Notes: generated by a model not told the origin, from the letters alone. A stretch of 64,000 nt of DNA from Flavobacteriales bacterium (GCA_026418175.1 JAOABX010000002.1:126302-190301), one strand, 5' to 3'; shown: positions 47,386 through 57,650, numbered from the stretch's first letter. Numbers and translations: made by a program.

Positions 47386-47393
47386 TAGTTTTG
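47386..47393 (+). promoter_or_regulatory. -7 promoter element of the first mini-lipoprotein
   Basis: TAGTTTTG matches TAnnTTTG, 14 nt before the ATG at 47408. Confidence 0.55.
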
Positions 47394-47407
47394 AAAAAAA
47401 ATCAATC

Positions 47408-47596
47408 ATGAATAAAATTTTATTTATTGCAGGTATTACAGTATCTGCTTTGTTATTTTCATGCAAGCCTTGTGTAACTTGTACACACAGCTCACTTCCT
47501 GATACAGAAATTTGCAGAGAAGACTATGATACACAAGATCAATACGAGGCAGCCATTAATTCAATGGAAGCATTTGGTGGATATGATTGTAGATAA
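47408..47596 (+). CDS. Four-cysteine mini-lipoprotein (copy 1)
   Basis: 62 aa. Lipoprotein signal MNKILFIAGITVSALLFSC. The mature part is about 44 aa with CVTC, then DTEIC, then a final YDCR: a C-x2-C-x10-C-x~22-C pattern. A second protein at 50921 (minus) shows the same spacing and CVxC...DT..C...Y[DN]C[KR] wording, so the two are probably paralogues. It ends 12 bp upstream of the promoter of the B12 operon. I do not recognise a described family. Metal binding or disulfides are both possible. Confidence 0.75.
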   Translation: MNKILFIAGITVSALLFSCKPCVTCTHSSLPDTEICREDYDTQDQYEAAINSMEAFGGYDCR

Positions 47597-47615
47597 TATT
47601 ATTTAGTTATATTTG
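47587..47615 (+). promoter_or_regulatory. Promoter of the cobalamin-riboswitch operon
   Basis: TTG (47587-47589), 18-nt spacer, TATATTTG (47608-47615): a full Bacteroidota promoter. The predicted transcript start near 47621 coincides with the 5' edge of the riboswitch aptamer. Confidence 0.7.
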
Positions 47616-47618
47616 TGC

Positions 47619-47784
47619 ACAGGTTTTCATAACCAAGGTTATGAAATTAAAAGGGAATCCCGTGAAAATCGGGAGCTGTACCCGCAACTGTAAGTTCTAA
47701 ATAAAGCAGGTATCATATTGTGCCACTGTCTGCAAAGGGCAGATGGGAAGGCCGATACCTGTAGAACAAGCCAGGAGACCTGCC
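47619..47784 (+). ncRNA. Cobalamin riboswitch
   Basis: Contains the conserved core AAGGGAA, then AGCTG.ACCCGCAACTG, and the B12 box AGCCAGGAGACCTGCC at 47769-47784. A perfect 10-bp hairpin (47625-47634 with 47637-47646) forms one peripheral arm. It controls the downstream BtuB and BtuG-like genes, as expected for a B12-repressed uptake operon. Confidence 0.95.
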
Positions 47785-47803
47785 TGTTATTAACATTCAA
47801 CGT

Positions 47804-47823
47804 GGTTCTCGGGAAAAAGAACC
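47804..47823 (+). promoter_or_regulatory. Candidate expression-platform hairpin of the cobalamin riboswitch
   Basis: GGTTCT (47804-47809) pairs with AGAACC (47818-47823), ending 9 nt before the ATG. No T run follows, so translational control is more likely than termination. TTCTCGG/CCGAA offers a competing pairing. Confidence 0.5.
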
Positions 47824-47832
47824 GAATGGTAC

Positions 47833-49797
47833 ATGAATAAAATAAATACAAATATCCCCATTGGATTATTGCTTTTAGTAAGCAATATTTATTTTTTAAT
47901 ATCTACACACGCTCAAGATACTTCAGCTTTTCAATTAAAGGAATTTGTTATATCTGAAACCCGATTTGATAAGTACCCAGGAATACGATACATTCAGATT
48001 GATTCAGTAATATCTGCAATATATTCATCCCTACCAATCACAGCTGCCATTGAGCTACAAACGGGTGCTTACGTTCGTTCATACAGTAATGCCTCCACTT
48101 CTTCGGTTTCATTCAGAGGTACAGGAGGAGATAAAACCAATGTATTATGGAATGGTTTTCATATCAACAGCGGCTCTTTGGGAATGTTTGACCTGAGCTT
48201 AATGCCTTTATCACATACAAATAATTTACAAATCGCTTATGGTTCTGTTTCTTCCGTATTTGGTAATGCTAGCATGGGAGCAACAGTGATGATGGATCAA
48301 AAAGGTGATTACAATTCAATTTGGAAAATTACAACTAAGCAGAATGTAGGCTCATATGGCTATTTAGCCAATTCGGCTACAGTTCAAGCCAGTAGTTCTA
48401 AATTTTCATCCTTTTCAGCTTTCAATTGGCAACAAGCTAAAAATGATTTTTTGTATCAAGATAAATCGTTGCCAGGTTTTCCCTGGTTTCCCATGCCACA
48501 AGCTCAATATCATCAAATCATGGCTTCGCAAAATCTATTTTATAAACCTAACCAGCATAATGAAATAGGCTTTTATTTTAACTATAATCATCAATATAGA
48601 CAAATACCGCCTTCCATTGGAATGGCATTAAATCAAGCTTCTCAGTTTGATAAAAATTTACGTATTGCCCTCTCTGGTAAACATATATCAGGTCGTTTTT
48701 CTCATTTATTCACTCAGTGGGGAGTTGGATATTTTATGGATATACTAAATTATGTTGATCAAAACGTACAAGATTCAACCTGCATTCATCAAGCACAAGC
48801 ATATGTAATACAAAAATGGGGCGGTTGGAAAAAAATCAAACTCGAATGGGGAGCACACTATCAATTATTTCTTCCTATCATCAAACAATACCAAGATGCA
48901 ATAACAGAACACCGAATATCTTTAATGGCACAGACAACTTGGGATGCGCTACGATGGTTATCACTATTTTATTCTATCAGACAACAATTTACTCCGGGAT
49001 ATTCTCCTCCCATTACTGGTTCTTTTGGTACAAATTGGAAAATATTGAACCGCAATAAGCATCAGGTATCATTTAGAACATTGTTTAATAATGGATATCG
49101 CCTTCCTACATTAAACGACAGATATTGGTCGCCTGGCGGTAATCCTGATTTATTGCCAGAGTTTAGCTGGAACATTGAAGGAGGGGCAAATTACACATGT
49201 AATAAACGAAATATTTCTATATCACTTGATGTTAACAGTTATTGTATGTGGGTAAATAACTGGATATCCTGGCTTCCACAGCCAGAAGGATACTGGAGTC
49301 CGGTGAATATAAAATTTGTAAGGTTAGCAGGCTTTGAATCATCGTTTTTAATTTCAGGTAATCATAATCAACAGTTGCATTGGAAAATTTCTGCACAATA
49401 TACTTTTACTTCAGCTCAGGAATTGAATAATATCTCGTTAAACAAGCAGTTAATTTACGTTCCGTTGCATACTGCTAATACATCAGTAATTCTAAATTAT
49501 CGAAGTTTTTTTATTTTCATGGCTTCTAAGCTTTGCAGTGAACGATATATACGAAACGATAATTCACTGGCATTGCCGCCATATTTCTTAGGCGATATCA
49601 CATTGGGTCGTAATTTTGAAATGCAGGTTCTTAACCTATCTGCACAATTTTTAATAAGAAATTTCACCAATACACAGTATCAGTCAATAGAAAACAGGCC
49701 TATGCCCGGTATTCATTTTATTGGATCAATCATTTTAGAATTCAACAAGTTTCATTTCAATTATTTAAGAACTAAACATCAAAAACTAAAACCATGA
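47833..49797 (+). CDS. btuB: TonB-dependent outer-membrane receptor, BtuB-like
   Basis: Imports cobalamin or a related corrinoid across the outer membrane using TonB energy. 654 aa. Signal peptide ending THAQ; plug domain about 40-150 (SFRGTGGDKTNVLWNGF, VFGNASMGA); 22-strand barrel with aromatic strand ends; C-terminal strand GSIILEFNKF. It is directly under a cobalamin riboswitch, and its stop overlaps the start of the BtuG-like gene (ATGA). There is no N-terminal CarboxypepD-like domain, unlike SusC-type receptors. Confidence 0.9.
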   Translation: MNKINTNIPIGLLLLVSNIYFLISTHAQDTSAFQLKEFVISETRFDKYPGIRYIQIDSVISAIYSSLPITAAIELQTGAYVRSYSNASTSSVSFRGTGGDKTNVLWNGFHINSGSLGMFDLSLMPLSHTNNLQIAYGSVSSVFGNASMGATVMMDQKGDYNSIWKITTKQNVGSYGYLANSATVQASSSKFSSFSAFNWQQAKNDFLYQDKSLPGFPWFPMPQAQYHQIMASQNLFYKPNQHNEIGFYFNYNHQYRQIPPSIGMALNQASQFDKNLRIALSGKHISGRFSHLFTQWGVGYFMDILNYVDQNVQDSTCIHQAQAYVIQKWGGWKKIKLEWGAHYQLFLPIIKQYQDAITEHRISLMAQTTWDALRWLSLFYSIRQQFTPGYSPPITGSFGTNWKILNRNKHQVSFRTLFNNGYRLPTLNDRYWSPGGNPDLLPEFSWNIEGGANYTCNKRNISISLDVNSYCMWVNNWISWLPQPEGYWSPVNIKFVRLAGFESSFLISGNHNQQLHWKISAQYTFTSAQELNNISLNKQLIYVPLHTANTSVILNYRSFFIFMASKLCSERYIRNDNSLALPPYFLGDITLGRNFEMQVLNLSAQFLIRNFTNTQYQSIENRPMPGIHFIGSIILEFNKFHFNYLRTKHQKLKP

Positions 49798-50843
49798 AAA
49801 AAAGCAGGTATTTATTAGGACTTTTGTTTACAAGTACATTATTTTTTAATGCATGTACCAAGGATGTAAATCCAGATGAGGGTATATATGGCCCAGGAAT
49901 TTATGTGAGTAACGAAGGTGCATTTGGCGCATCTAACGGTTCTATTTCATATATTCCTAGAAACACCTATACCCCTTATAATGATATTTATGCTCTTGCC
50001 AATGATAATGCGGTATTGGGTGATGTTGTTCAATCTATAAATTTTCATAACAATAAGTTTTACATCGTAGTGAATAATAGTGGATATGTAAAAGTGGTAG
50101 ATGCCGTTAATTTTAAAATAGCTGGAACTATTTCAGATCGTAATCTTCCACGTTATATGGTATTTAGAGGAGATAGAGGATATTTGACAGAATGGCAAAG
50201 TTTTATTACCAATGGTAAGGTTTCTGTAATAAATCCTAATAATAACAGTGTTGTCAAACAAATCAATGTTGGAAAATTTCCAGAAAAAATGCTCATTTAC
50301 AATGATCAGTTATTTGTAGTTAACTCAAATGATTCTACAGTACACGTTATAGATTTGGTATATGATGTTCTTGATTATTCATTTACGGTTGGCGATTGGC
50401 CTAATAGTATTGTAAAAGACAGTAATAATAAACTGTGGATACTTTGTGGAGGTGTACCTTCTTGGGCTGGTACAGCAACTCCCGGAAAACTTATTCGGTA
50501 TAATCCTTCCACACAAACCATCGAACTTGAACTCGAATTTCCTAACACCTCTGCAAATCCCAATAATTTGTGTATAAATTCAGCAGGGAATGAATTATAT
50601 TATCATTTCAACGGTGGAGTTTATAAAATGAATACAAATTCTGTTACGTTACCAACAACTCCATTGATTTCTAAAAACGCTTATGGTTTAGGAGTTGATC
50701 CAACTTCAGGATATATTTTTGTTGCAGATGCCGGAAATTTTACAAGCAACGGAGTTGTGTATTGGTATAATACATCTGGCAGTAGAATTGATACAGCGGT
50801 AGTAGGGGTAGCTCCCAATGGTTTTTACTTTTGGGAACCATAA
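49794..50843 (+). CDS. YncE/DUF5074-type beta-propeller lipoprotein, BtuG-like
   Basis: 349 aa. Lipoprotein signal ending FFNAC (C21). The rest consists of repeated blades (for example VVDAVNFKIAGTI, VINPNNNSVVKQI, VIDLVYDVLDYSF), as in seven-bladed YncE-like propellers. Family knowledge: Bacteroides BtuG is a surface propeller lipoprotein that captures B12 and hands it to BtuB. Position after btuB under a cobalamin riboswitch supports the same role. Followed by a bidirectional terminator. Confidence 0.87.
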   Translation: MKKSRYLLGLLFTSTLFFNACTKDVNPDEGIYGPGIYVSNEGAFGASNGSISYIPRNTYTPYNDIYALANDNAVLGDVVQSINFHNNKFYIVVNNSGYVKVVDAVNFKIAGTISDRNLPRYMVFRGDRGYLTEWQSFITNGKVSVINPNNNSVVKQINVGKFPEKMLIYNDQLFVVNSNDSTVHVIDLVYDVLDYSFTVGDWPNSIVKDSNNKLWILCGGVPSWAGTATPGKLIRYNPSTQTIELELEFPNTSANPNNLCINSAGNELYYHFNGGVYKMNTNSVTLPTTPLISKNAYGLGVDPTSGYIFVADAGNFTSNGVVYWYNTSGSRIDTAVVGVAPNGFYFWEP

Positions 50844-50863
50844 AAATTTTTATGCATTAAATT

Positions 50864-50893
50864 AAAAAAGGCTGCCCGAGTGCAGCCTTTTTT
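50864..50893 (+). terminator. Bidirectional terminator of the B12 operon
   Basis: GGCTGC (50870-50875) pairs with GCAGCC (50882-50887) around a 6-nt loop, flanked by six A before and six T after, so it can terminate both the B12 operon and the converging mini-lipoprotein gene. Confidence 0.9.
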
Positions 50894-50920
50894 AATAATA
50901 TATATATTGCATAAAACCTA

Positions 50921-51124
50921 TTACTGTGATTCTACTTCCTTGCAATTGTAATCTTGACGTATCCACTCTACTATAAAATCGTTTCGTTCACTTTTTGCGC
51001 TGGAACAAAAATCTACCGTATCACTGTAGTCATACTTAATGCATTTAACACAAACTTCAGTTTCGCAAGATGATAAAGTACCTACAGCTCCAATGATTGC
51101 TATCGCAAATAAGATTCTTTTCAT
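50921..51124 (-). CDS. Four-cysteine mini-lipoprotein (copy 2)
   Basis: 67 aa from the ATG at 51124. Lipoprotein signal MKRILFAIAIIGAVGTLSSC. The mature part has CVKC, DTVDFC, and DYNCK: the same layout as the copy at 47408. It has its own promoter and converges on the B12 operon terminator. Function unknown. Confidence 0.75.
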   Translation of the reverse strand: MKRILFAIAIIGAVGTLSSCETEVCVKCIKYDYSDTVDFCSSAKSERNDFIVEWIRQDYNCKEVESQ

Positions 51125-51142
51125 GTTTACTATCATTTAACA

Positions 51143-51171
51143 CAAACCTACGAATTTTTTATCGATTCAAA
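51143..51171 (-). promoter_or_regulatory. Promoter of the second mini-lipoprotein
   Basis: On the minus strand TTTG (51171-51168), 17-nt spacer, TAGGTTTG (51150-51143). The predicted leader is about 12 nt. Confidence 0.65.
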
Positions 51172-51203
51172 AGCACATATTTATTTTTTATACTTTCGAA
51201 CGT

Positions 51204-52145
51204 ATGAAAAACATTTTATTGATTTTTTGGTTGAAAGTTTTGTTGATACCTGCGTTGTTTTCGCAAGATTTCTATGCAGATATTCAACATAAAAAAGCTT
51301 GGAATAACCAAAAGCATGAAAATAAATATTTATTTGGTAGTTTTTTTACAAGTAAATATAACAGGGTAGAAGAGGAGTGGCACTTCCCTTACAAACTTAA
51401 TTGGAAAAAAGAACTAGGTATTGGGTTAGGTGGAATAACAATGGCTGTGGTACCCTATGTATTAGGACCAATCAATAAACTTTCACCTAGTGAAATTGCC
51501 ATGCTTTCTCCCCAAAATGTAAATCCTTTTGACAGATTTGCAATATTTCAGCGTGATGAAACTTCTGACCATGCTAGTGATGTAATTCAAACTGCTTTTG
51601 TGGCATCCAGTGTAATTTCTACCGGTGTTTTTTCCAATTTTAAATGGAAAGAATGGGGAACTTTAGCGGCCATGTATGCTGAAACATTTCTATGGAATTT
51701 GGGGATTACGTATTCATTTAAAAATTACATTTCACGACCCCGCCCTTATGTTTACCGGTCTGATTTTTTAACAAATAATGGAGGCAATTCTGGAACAAGC
51801 GATTTTCAGTCACATATTTCAGGGCATACCTCCACAGCATTCATGTGCGCCATGTTTATTTCAAAAACATATAGCGATATCTTTCCAAAAAGCAAAGGAA
51901 AATGGGCGGTTTGGACCGTTTCTTTTTCTTTGGCTACATTGACAGGTGTATTACGCATAACGTCTGGTTCTCATTTTCCAACTGATGTGATCCATGGAGC
52001 TTTTTGGGGAAGCATTGTAGGTTATTTCATTCCTGTATTGCATAAAAAACCCATGTTTCTTGGTAAAAAGAAAAAGGCTCAGTTAAAACTGAGCCCAATA
52101 GGAATGAATGATTATTATGGATTTTCAGCCAATATTAAGCTTTAA
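51204..52145 (+). CDS. PAP2-family phosphatase
   Basis: Membrane-associated acid phosphatase of the lipid phosphatase type. 313 aa with a signal peptide MKNILLIFWLKVLLIPALFSQ. The three PAP2 motifs are present: KNYISRPRP, SGHTSTAF and the GSHFPTDVIHG catalytic His region. Substrates in the family include undecaprenyl pyrophosphate, phosphatidylglycerophosphate and lipid A. The ATG lies 5 nt after a TACTTTCG -7-like element. Its stop overlaps the clpC stop. Confidence 0.88.
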   Translation: MKNILLIFWLKVLLIPALFSQDFYADIQHKKAWNNQKHENKYLFGSFFTSKYNRVEEEWHFPYKLNWKKELGIGLGGITMAVVPYVLGPINKLSPSEIAMLSPQNVNPFDRFAIFQRDETSDHASDVIQTAFVASSVISTGVFSNFKWKEWGTLAAMYAETFLWNLGITYSFKNYISRPRPYVYRSDFLTNNGGNSGTSDFQSHISGHTSTAFMCAMFISKTYSDIFPKSKGKWAVWTVSFSLATLTGVLRITSGSHFPTDVIHGAFWGSIVGYFIPVLHKKPMFLGKKKKAQLKLSPIGMNDYYGFSANIKL

Positions 52146-54688
52146 TCTTGAGTAGCTTCCCCAGATTCTGGCTCACTTTCAGTTTTCTTCTTTTTAGGCT
52201 TGGTTATCTTAATTTTTATTTCTCCATCTTGTAAACCAAGCATGATTGTATCACCCGGTAAAAGTTTTCCACTAATAATCTCTTCAGCCAAAGGATCTTC
52301 AACATACTTTTGAATAGCACGCTTTAAAGGTCTTGCTCCAAATTGCGCATCAAAACCTTTTTCTGCAATAAAGTTTTTAGCCTCGTCGGTAATTTTTAAG
52401 AAATATCCGTTTTGTTCAATACGTTTCACCAAACCAGCCAATTCAATATCAATAATTTTATGGATATCTTCTTGTGATAATGAATTAAACAGAATGATAT
52501 CATCAATTCGATTTAAAAATTCTGGTGCAAAAGCCCGTTTCAACGCGTTTTGAATCACACTTTTAGCATGTTCATCAGCCTGCCGGGACTTTGCAGCTGT
52601 CTTAAATCCTACACCCGTTCCAAACTCTTTTAATTCACGGCTTCCTATATTAGATGTCATTATAATGATGGTATTTTTAAAATCAATTTTTCTACCTAAA
52701 CTATCTGTAAGAATACCATCATCCAGAGCCTGAAGCAATAAATTAAACACATCCGGGTGCGCTTTTTCAATTTCATCCAGTAATACTACACTATATGGTT
52801 TTCTGCGAACTTTTTCAGTAAGCTGTCCACCTTCTTCGTATCCAACATATCCGGGAGGTGCGCCAATTAGCCTTGACACAGCAAACTTTTCCATATATTC
52901 GCTCATGTCAATCCGAATCAACGCATCTTCACTGTCAAACATCGTTTGAGCAAGAATTTTTGCCAATTGTGTTTTACCAACACCAGTAGGCCCAAGAAAA
53001 ATGAATGTTCCAATAGGTTTATTGGGATCTTTTAATCCTGCCCGGTTACGCTGAATCGCCTTTACTACCTTTCGGACTGCTTCATCTTGACCAATCACCT
53101 TGCCCATAATCAATTCATTCAGTTTGGCAAGTTTATTACTTTCCGTTTGCGAAACTTTCTGAACTGGAATACCAGTCATCATAGCCACTACTTCAGCAAC
53201 ATTTTCTTCATCCACAATTTCGCGATGAGAGCGGGTTTCTTCTTCCCACTTTCGTTTTACTTCTTCAAGTTTTTGAATCAATTGACGTTCTTTGTCGCGT
53301 AATCTGGCTGCCTCTTCATAATCCTGACTACGAACCACGCGTCCCTTCTCAGCTTTTACCGTTTCCAGTTCTTTTTCAATATTTTCAATTTCCTTGGGCA
53401 CCTTAATGTTTGTTATATGCACTCTTGCACCGGCTTCATCCAATGCGTCAATGGCTTTATCCGGAAGGAAACGGTCTGTAACATAACGCGTAGTAAGTGT
53501 TACACACGCTTTAATGGCTTCATTAGTATAAATTACGTTATGATGATCTTCGTATTTTTCCTTAATGTTATTAAGAATTTGAATCGTTTCTTCTTCTGTA
53601 GTTGGCTCTACCATCACTTTTTGGAAGCGGCGATCCAATGCCCCATCTTTTTCAATATATTGCCTGTATTCATCTAAAGTAGTCGCTCCAATACATTGAA
53701 TTTCTCCACGTGCCAATGCCGGCTTAAACATATTAGAAGCATCCAATGAACCTGATGCACCACCAGCTCCAATAATTGTATGAATTTCATCAATGAATAA
53801 AATTACATCCGGCGATTTTTCCAATTCATTCATCAGAGCCTTCATTCGCTCTTCAAACTGCCCGCGATACTTGGTGCCTGCAACCAAGGAAGCCAAATCG
53901 AGCGAAACGATTCGTTTGTTAAATAAAACACGGGAAACTTTTTTCTGAGCAATTCGAAGTGCTAATCCTTCTGCAATGGCAGATTTTCCTACTCCTGGTT
54001 CGCCTATTAAAATGGGATTATTTTTCTTTCGACGGCTTAAAATTTGACTAACCCGCTCTATTTCTTTGTCACGCCCAATAATAGGGTCTAATTTTCCTTC
54101 TTCAGCCATTTTGCTCAAATCGCGGCCAAAATTATCTAATACCGGAGTTTTAGATTTACTATCTGTTGGCTTTTTGGATGGGCCAAATGGACCACCACCT
54201 TCTTCCGGATCATCATCCGATGGATTGTTTGGGAACTCTGCCCGTGGATTTTCTGTCATCATATATTCAATTTCTTCTTTTACAACCTGATAATCTACAT
54301 GGTATCGCTTTAAAATGGCTGTAACCACACTCGATTCGTCTTTCAATATAGCCAGCAATAGATGTTCTGTGCCAATAATGGCACTATTAAATAATTTAGC
54401 CTCTAAATATGTAACCTTCAGCGCCTTTTCTGCCTGTTTAACCAAAGGAATATTACCTAGATTCACACTATTCTTAGCAGAAGGTTTTACTGATGTTTCA
54501 ATGTCACGTCGCAATTGTTCAATATCAACTTTTAACTCTTTTAAAATTTTAATACCCATACCTTCGCCCTCACGAATCATTCCCAATACCAAATGTTCGG
54601 TACCAATGTAATCATGCCCTAATCTCAAAGCTTCTTCTCGGCTATATGTAATCACATCTTTAACCCGAGGTGAAAATCTTGCTTCCAT
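52142..54688 (-). CDS. clpC: ATP-dependent Clp protease ATP-binding subunit ClpC
   Basis: Hsp100 unfoldase feeding ClpP. 848 aa. N-terminal pair of Clp repeats (residues 1-145), AAA-1 Walker A GEPGVGKS near 225, UVR-like segment ([15 protein letters not shown]) in the middle domain near 430, AAA-2 Walker A GPTGVGKT near 560, and a C-terminal ClpB-D2 small domain. The UVR region separates ClpC from ClpA/ClpB. clpP is not adjacent. Confidence 0.95.
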   Translation of the reverse strand: MEARFSPRVKDVITYSREEALRLGHDYIGTEHLVLGMIREGEGMGIKILKELKVDIEQLRRDIETSVKPSAKNSVNLGNIPLVKQAEKALKVTYLEAKLFNSAIIGTEHLLLAILKDESSVVTAILKRYHVDYQVVKEEIEYMMTENPRAEFPNNPSDDDPEEGGGPFGPSKKPTDSKSKTPVLDNFGRDLSKMAEEGKLDPIIGRDKEIERVSQILSRRKKNNPILIGEPGVGKSAIAEGLALRIAQKKVSRVLFNKRIVSLDLASLVAGTKYRGQFEERMKALMNELEKSPDVILFIDEIHTIIGAGGASGSLDASNMFKPALARGEIQCIGATTLDEYRQYIEKDGALDRRFQKVMVEPTTEEETIQILNNIKEKYEDHHNVIYTNEAIKACVTLTTRYVTDRFLPDKAIDALDEAGARVHITNIKVPKEIENIEKELETVKAEKGRVVRSQDYEEAARLRDKERQLIQKLEEVKRKWEEETRSHREIVDEENVAEVVAMMTGIPVQKVSQTESNKLAKLNELIMGKVIGQDEAVRKVVKAIQRNRAGLKDPNKPIGTFIFLGPTGVGKTQLAKILAQTMFDSEDALIRIDMSEYMEKFAVSRLIGAPPGYVGYEEGGQLTEKVRRKPYSVVLLDEIEKAHPDVFNLLLQALDDGILTDSLGRKIDFKNTIIIMTSNIGSRELKEFGTGVGFKTAAKSRQADEHAKSVIQNALKRAFAPEFLNRIDDIILFNSLSQEDIHKIIDIELAGLVKRIEQNGYFLKITDEAKNFIAEKGFDAQFGARPLKRAIQKYVEDPLAEEIISGKLLPGDTIMLGLQDGEIKIKITKPKKKKTESEPESGEATQD

Positions 54689-54872
54689 AAATTAATTTAC
54701 TAAATAATATAACGTTCAAGGTGCAAAATCGTTTACGTATTTTCAAGTAAATCAAATATACCGGTGAAAATATTAACAAACGATTTCAACTGCTTTTATT
54801 TTCAACAGTTTTTTGTTGGAAAAACAATCTGTTTTGTTAATGATTTTCATCTGTCTGAACACGCTATTTATG

Positions 54873-54880
54873 TAATTTCG
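54873..54880 (+). promoter_or_regulatory. Possible -7 element of gyrA
   Basis: TAATTTCG differs from TAnnTTTG by one base and lies 54 nt before the ATG at 54935. Confidence 0.35.
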
Positions 54881-54934
54881 CTTCCTCTGGATGTGAAGAT
54901 AACAAAAATTGTGCAATAATTAATAAAAGACGAA

Positions 54935-57511
54935 ATGGCAGAAGATCAGGTGCCGGGAGGCGAAATGGAAAAGATTATTCCTATAAACATTGAAGAGGAA
55001 ATGAAAACTGCCTACATCGATTATTCGATGTCGGTAATTGTATCTAGGGCTTTACCGGATGTACGTGATGGTTTAAAACCTGTACACCGCCGAGTTCTTT
55101 ACGGTATGCTAGACTTGGGTGTACTCTCTAATCGACCTTATAAAAAGTCAGCAAGAATTGTAGGGGAGGTTTTAGGAACGTCCCATCTCCATGGCGATAG
55201 CTTTGTGTATGATGCCATGGTTCGCATGGCACAAGACTGGAGTTTGCGGTATCCATTGGTTGATGGGCAAGGAAACTTTGGTTCAATTGAGGGAGACAGT
55301 CCAGCAGCCATGCGTTATACAGAAGCTAGGTTGAAAAAAACCGCAGAAGAACTATTGGAAGATATTGATAAAAATACTATTGATTTTCGTTTAAACTTTG
55401 ACGACTCGCTGGAAGAACCTACCGTTTTGCCTTCAAAAATTCCCAATTTATTGGTGAATGGCTCCAGTGGCATTGCCGTTGGTATGGCCACCAACATGCC
55501 TCCTCACAATTTGTCTGAAGTAGTGGATGGCATTGTGGCTTACATTGAAAAGCGAGGGAATATTGAGGTATCAGAGCTCATGAAGTATATCAAAGCTCCT
55601 GATTTTCCAACCGGAGGTATTATTTATGGCTATGAAGGAGTAAAACAGGCTTTTGAAACCGGTAGAGGAAGAATTGTAATTCGTGCCAAAACGACAGTTG
55701 AAACCCTTGATAATGGTAGAGAGCAAATTGTTGTTACTGAAGTGCCTTACTTGGTAAATCCTGCCGAAGTACAGGTAAAAGCTGCAGAACTGGTTAACGA
55801 GAAAAAAATCGAAGGAATTAGTGATATCCGTTTGGAATCTGACCGTAACGGACTTCGCTTGGTTTTTGAATTAAAACGTGATGCTGTTACTAATGTAGTA
55901 TTAAATCAATTATTCAAATACACCGCTTTACAATCCTCATTTAGTGTAAATAATATAGCGCTGGTAAAAGGCCGGCCTATGTTGCTTAACCTAAAAGATT
56001 TAATCCGCGAATTTGTGGACCATCGACATGAAGTGGTGGTTCGAAGAACGCAATATGAATTAGACCAGGCAGAAAAACGGGCACACATCCTACAAGGATA
56101 TCTTATAGCATTAGACCATTTGGATGAAGTAATTTCATTAATTCGAAATTCGGCTGATCCTGAAAAAGCCAAAGAAGGTCTGGTGGCTAACTTCAACTTG
56201 AGTGAGATTCAAGCTAAAGCAATCTTGGAGCTTCGCCTGCAACGCCTTACGGGTATGGAACGCGATAAGATCCGTGAAGAATATGATGAAATCATGAAAC
56301 GGATCGCATGGCTTAAAGATGTTTTGGCAAGTGAGGACATGCGAATGGATATTATTCGTAAAGAACTGTTAGAAGTAAAAGATAAATATGGCGATGAACG
56401 TCGCTCTGAAATTGTTTATGCTGCAGGTGATTTTCGTATTGAAGATATGATTGCCGATGAGCCAATGGTAATTACAATTTCCCACCTGGGCTACATCAAA
56501 CGTACACCACTCGGCGAATACAGAGCACAATCACGGGGTGGAATGGGCTCTAAGGGCTCTGCTACTCGCGATGAAGATTTCCTGGAACATCTTTTTGTAG
56601 CCGATACACATGCCTATTTATTATATTTTACTGAAAAAGGGAAATGTTTCTGGATGAGAGTATTCGAAATCCCTGAAGGAACAAAATCTTCAAAAGGAAG
56701 ACCTATTCAAAACCTTATTAATATTGAACCGGGAGATAAGGTCAAAGCATACATTGCAGTCAAAAATCTTTCGGACGAAGATTACATCAACAACAATTTT
56801 ATATTGATGTGTACTAAAAAAGGGATTATTAAAAAGACCGTTTTAGAAGCTTATTCTCGTCCAAGAGCTAATGGTATTAATGCTATTAATGTCAGAGAAG
56901 ATGATGAATTGCTGGAAGCCAAACTAACTGATGGTAAATGCGATGTAATCATTGCAAAAAAATCAGGAAGGGCAATCCGATTCAATGAAGATGAAGTGCG
57001 TGACATGGGCCGTACTTCTACGGGTGTAAAAGGTGTGACATTGGAAAGCGAAAACGATGAAGTGGTAGGAATGATTGTGGTAAAGCAAGAAGATATTAAA
57101 GATACCAACTTGTTGGTGGTTTCAGAAAAAGGCTATGGAAAACGTTCTTTCATCGTTGATCCTGAAACTGGTGAAGATGAATACCGAGTTACCGGAAGAG
57201 GAGGCAAAGGAGTTAAAACCATTAATATCACTGAAAAAACAGGAAATTTAATTGCAATAAAACCGGTAGCAGACGGAGACCATTTGATGATCATCACTAA
57301 AAAAGGAGTATTGATTCGAATTTTGGTAAGTGATTTGAGAGTAATGGGCCGGGCAACCCAAGGCGTTAAATTAATTAATTTGAAAGGCGATGATGAAATT
57401 GCTGCTGTAGCAAGGGTTCGCAAAGAAGCTGTGGAAGAAAGTGAAGAAGATACATCAGTAGAAAACACTTCTAACAGTGAAAATGGCAACGAGCCGCCGG
57501 TTGAATTATAA
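54935..57511 (+). CDS. gyrA: DNA gyrase subunit A with unusual quinolone-region motif
   Basis: Cleaves and rejoins DNA to introduce negative supercoils. 858 aa. Catalytic Y128 in [11 protein letters not shown]-terminal beta-pinwheel with GyrA-box-like [12 protein letters not shown] (residues ~525-540) and later blades. The winged-helix segment normally reading GKYHPHGDS reads [10 protein letters not shown] (81-90). The Ser and Asp matching E. coli S83 and D87 (S89, D93) are kept, but the Lys, Tyr and Pro are replaced and a Phe sits at the E. coli A84 position. An acidic, Ser-rich tail ends the protein. Confidence 0.95.
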   Translation: MAEDQVPGGEMEKIIPINIEEEMKTAYIDYSMSVIVSRALPDVRDGLKPVHRRVLYGMLDLGVLSNRPYKKSARIVGEVLGTSHLHGDSFVYDAMVRMAQDWSLRYPLVDGQGNFGSIEGDSPAAMRYTEARLKKTAEELLEDIDKNTIDFRLNFDDSLEEPTVLPSKIPNLLVNGSSGIAVGMATNMPPHNLSEVVDGIVAYIEKRGNIEVSELMKYIKAPDFPTGGIIYGYEGVKQAFETGRGRIVIRAKTTVETLDNGREQIVVTEVPYLVNPAEVQVKAAELVNEKKIEGISDIRLESDRNGLRLVFELKRDAVTNVVLNQLFKYTALQSSFSVNNIALVKGRPMLLNLKDLIREFVDHRHEVVVRRTQYELDQAEKRAHILQGYLIALDHLDEVISLIRNSADPEKAKEGLVANFNLSEIQAKAILELRLQRLTGMERDKIREEYDEIMKRIAWLKDVLASEDMRMDIIRKELLEVKDKYGDERRSEIVYAAGDFRIEDMIADEPMVITISHLGYIKRTPLGEYRAQSRGGMGSKGSATRDEDFLEHLFVADTHAYLLYFTEKGKCFWMRVFEIPEGTKSSKGRPIQNLINIEPGDKVKAYIAVKNLSDEDYINNNFILMCTKKGIIKKTVLEAYSRPRANGINAINVREDDELLEAKLTDGKCDVIIAKKSGRAIRFNEDEVRDMGRTSTGVKGVTLESENDEVVGMIVVKQEDIKDTNLLVVSEKGYGKRSFIVDPETGEDEYRVTGRGGKGVKTINITEKTGNLIAIKPVADGDHLMIITKKGVLIRILVSDLRVMGRATQGVKLINLKGDDEIAAVARVRKEAVEESEEDTSVENTSNSENGNEPPVEL

Positions 57512-57574
57512 ATTAAATACGCTTGGTAAATTCATTTTGGAAATAAAATTCCAAACATGTTAAATCTTTGCAAA

Positions 57575-57614
57575 TACCCGTCAAAACTGAATAAATGTTT
57601 ATTTTTGGCGGGTA
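57575..57614 (+). terminator. Stem-loop between gyrA and the TPR gene
   Basis: TACCCGTC (57575-57582) pairs with GGCGGGTA (57607-57614) with one wobble; an inner AATAAA/TTTATT arm can form. ATTTGTTTT follows. It overlaps a -7 element for the next gene, so termination and promotion share this DNA. Confidence 0.45.
57600..57607 (+). promoter_or_regulatory. -7 promoter element of the TPR gene
   Basis: TATTTTTG matches TAnnTTTG; the transcript start would be near 57613, about 38 nt before the ATG at 57651. Confidence 0.5.
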
Positions 57615-57650
57615 ATTTGTTTTAAATCTTCTATTCAAATTCAATTAAAC

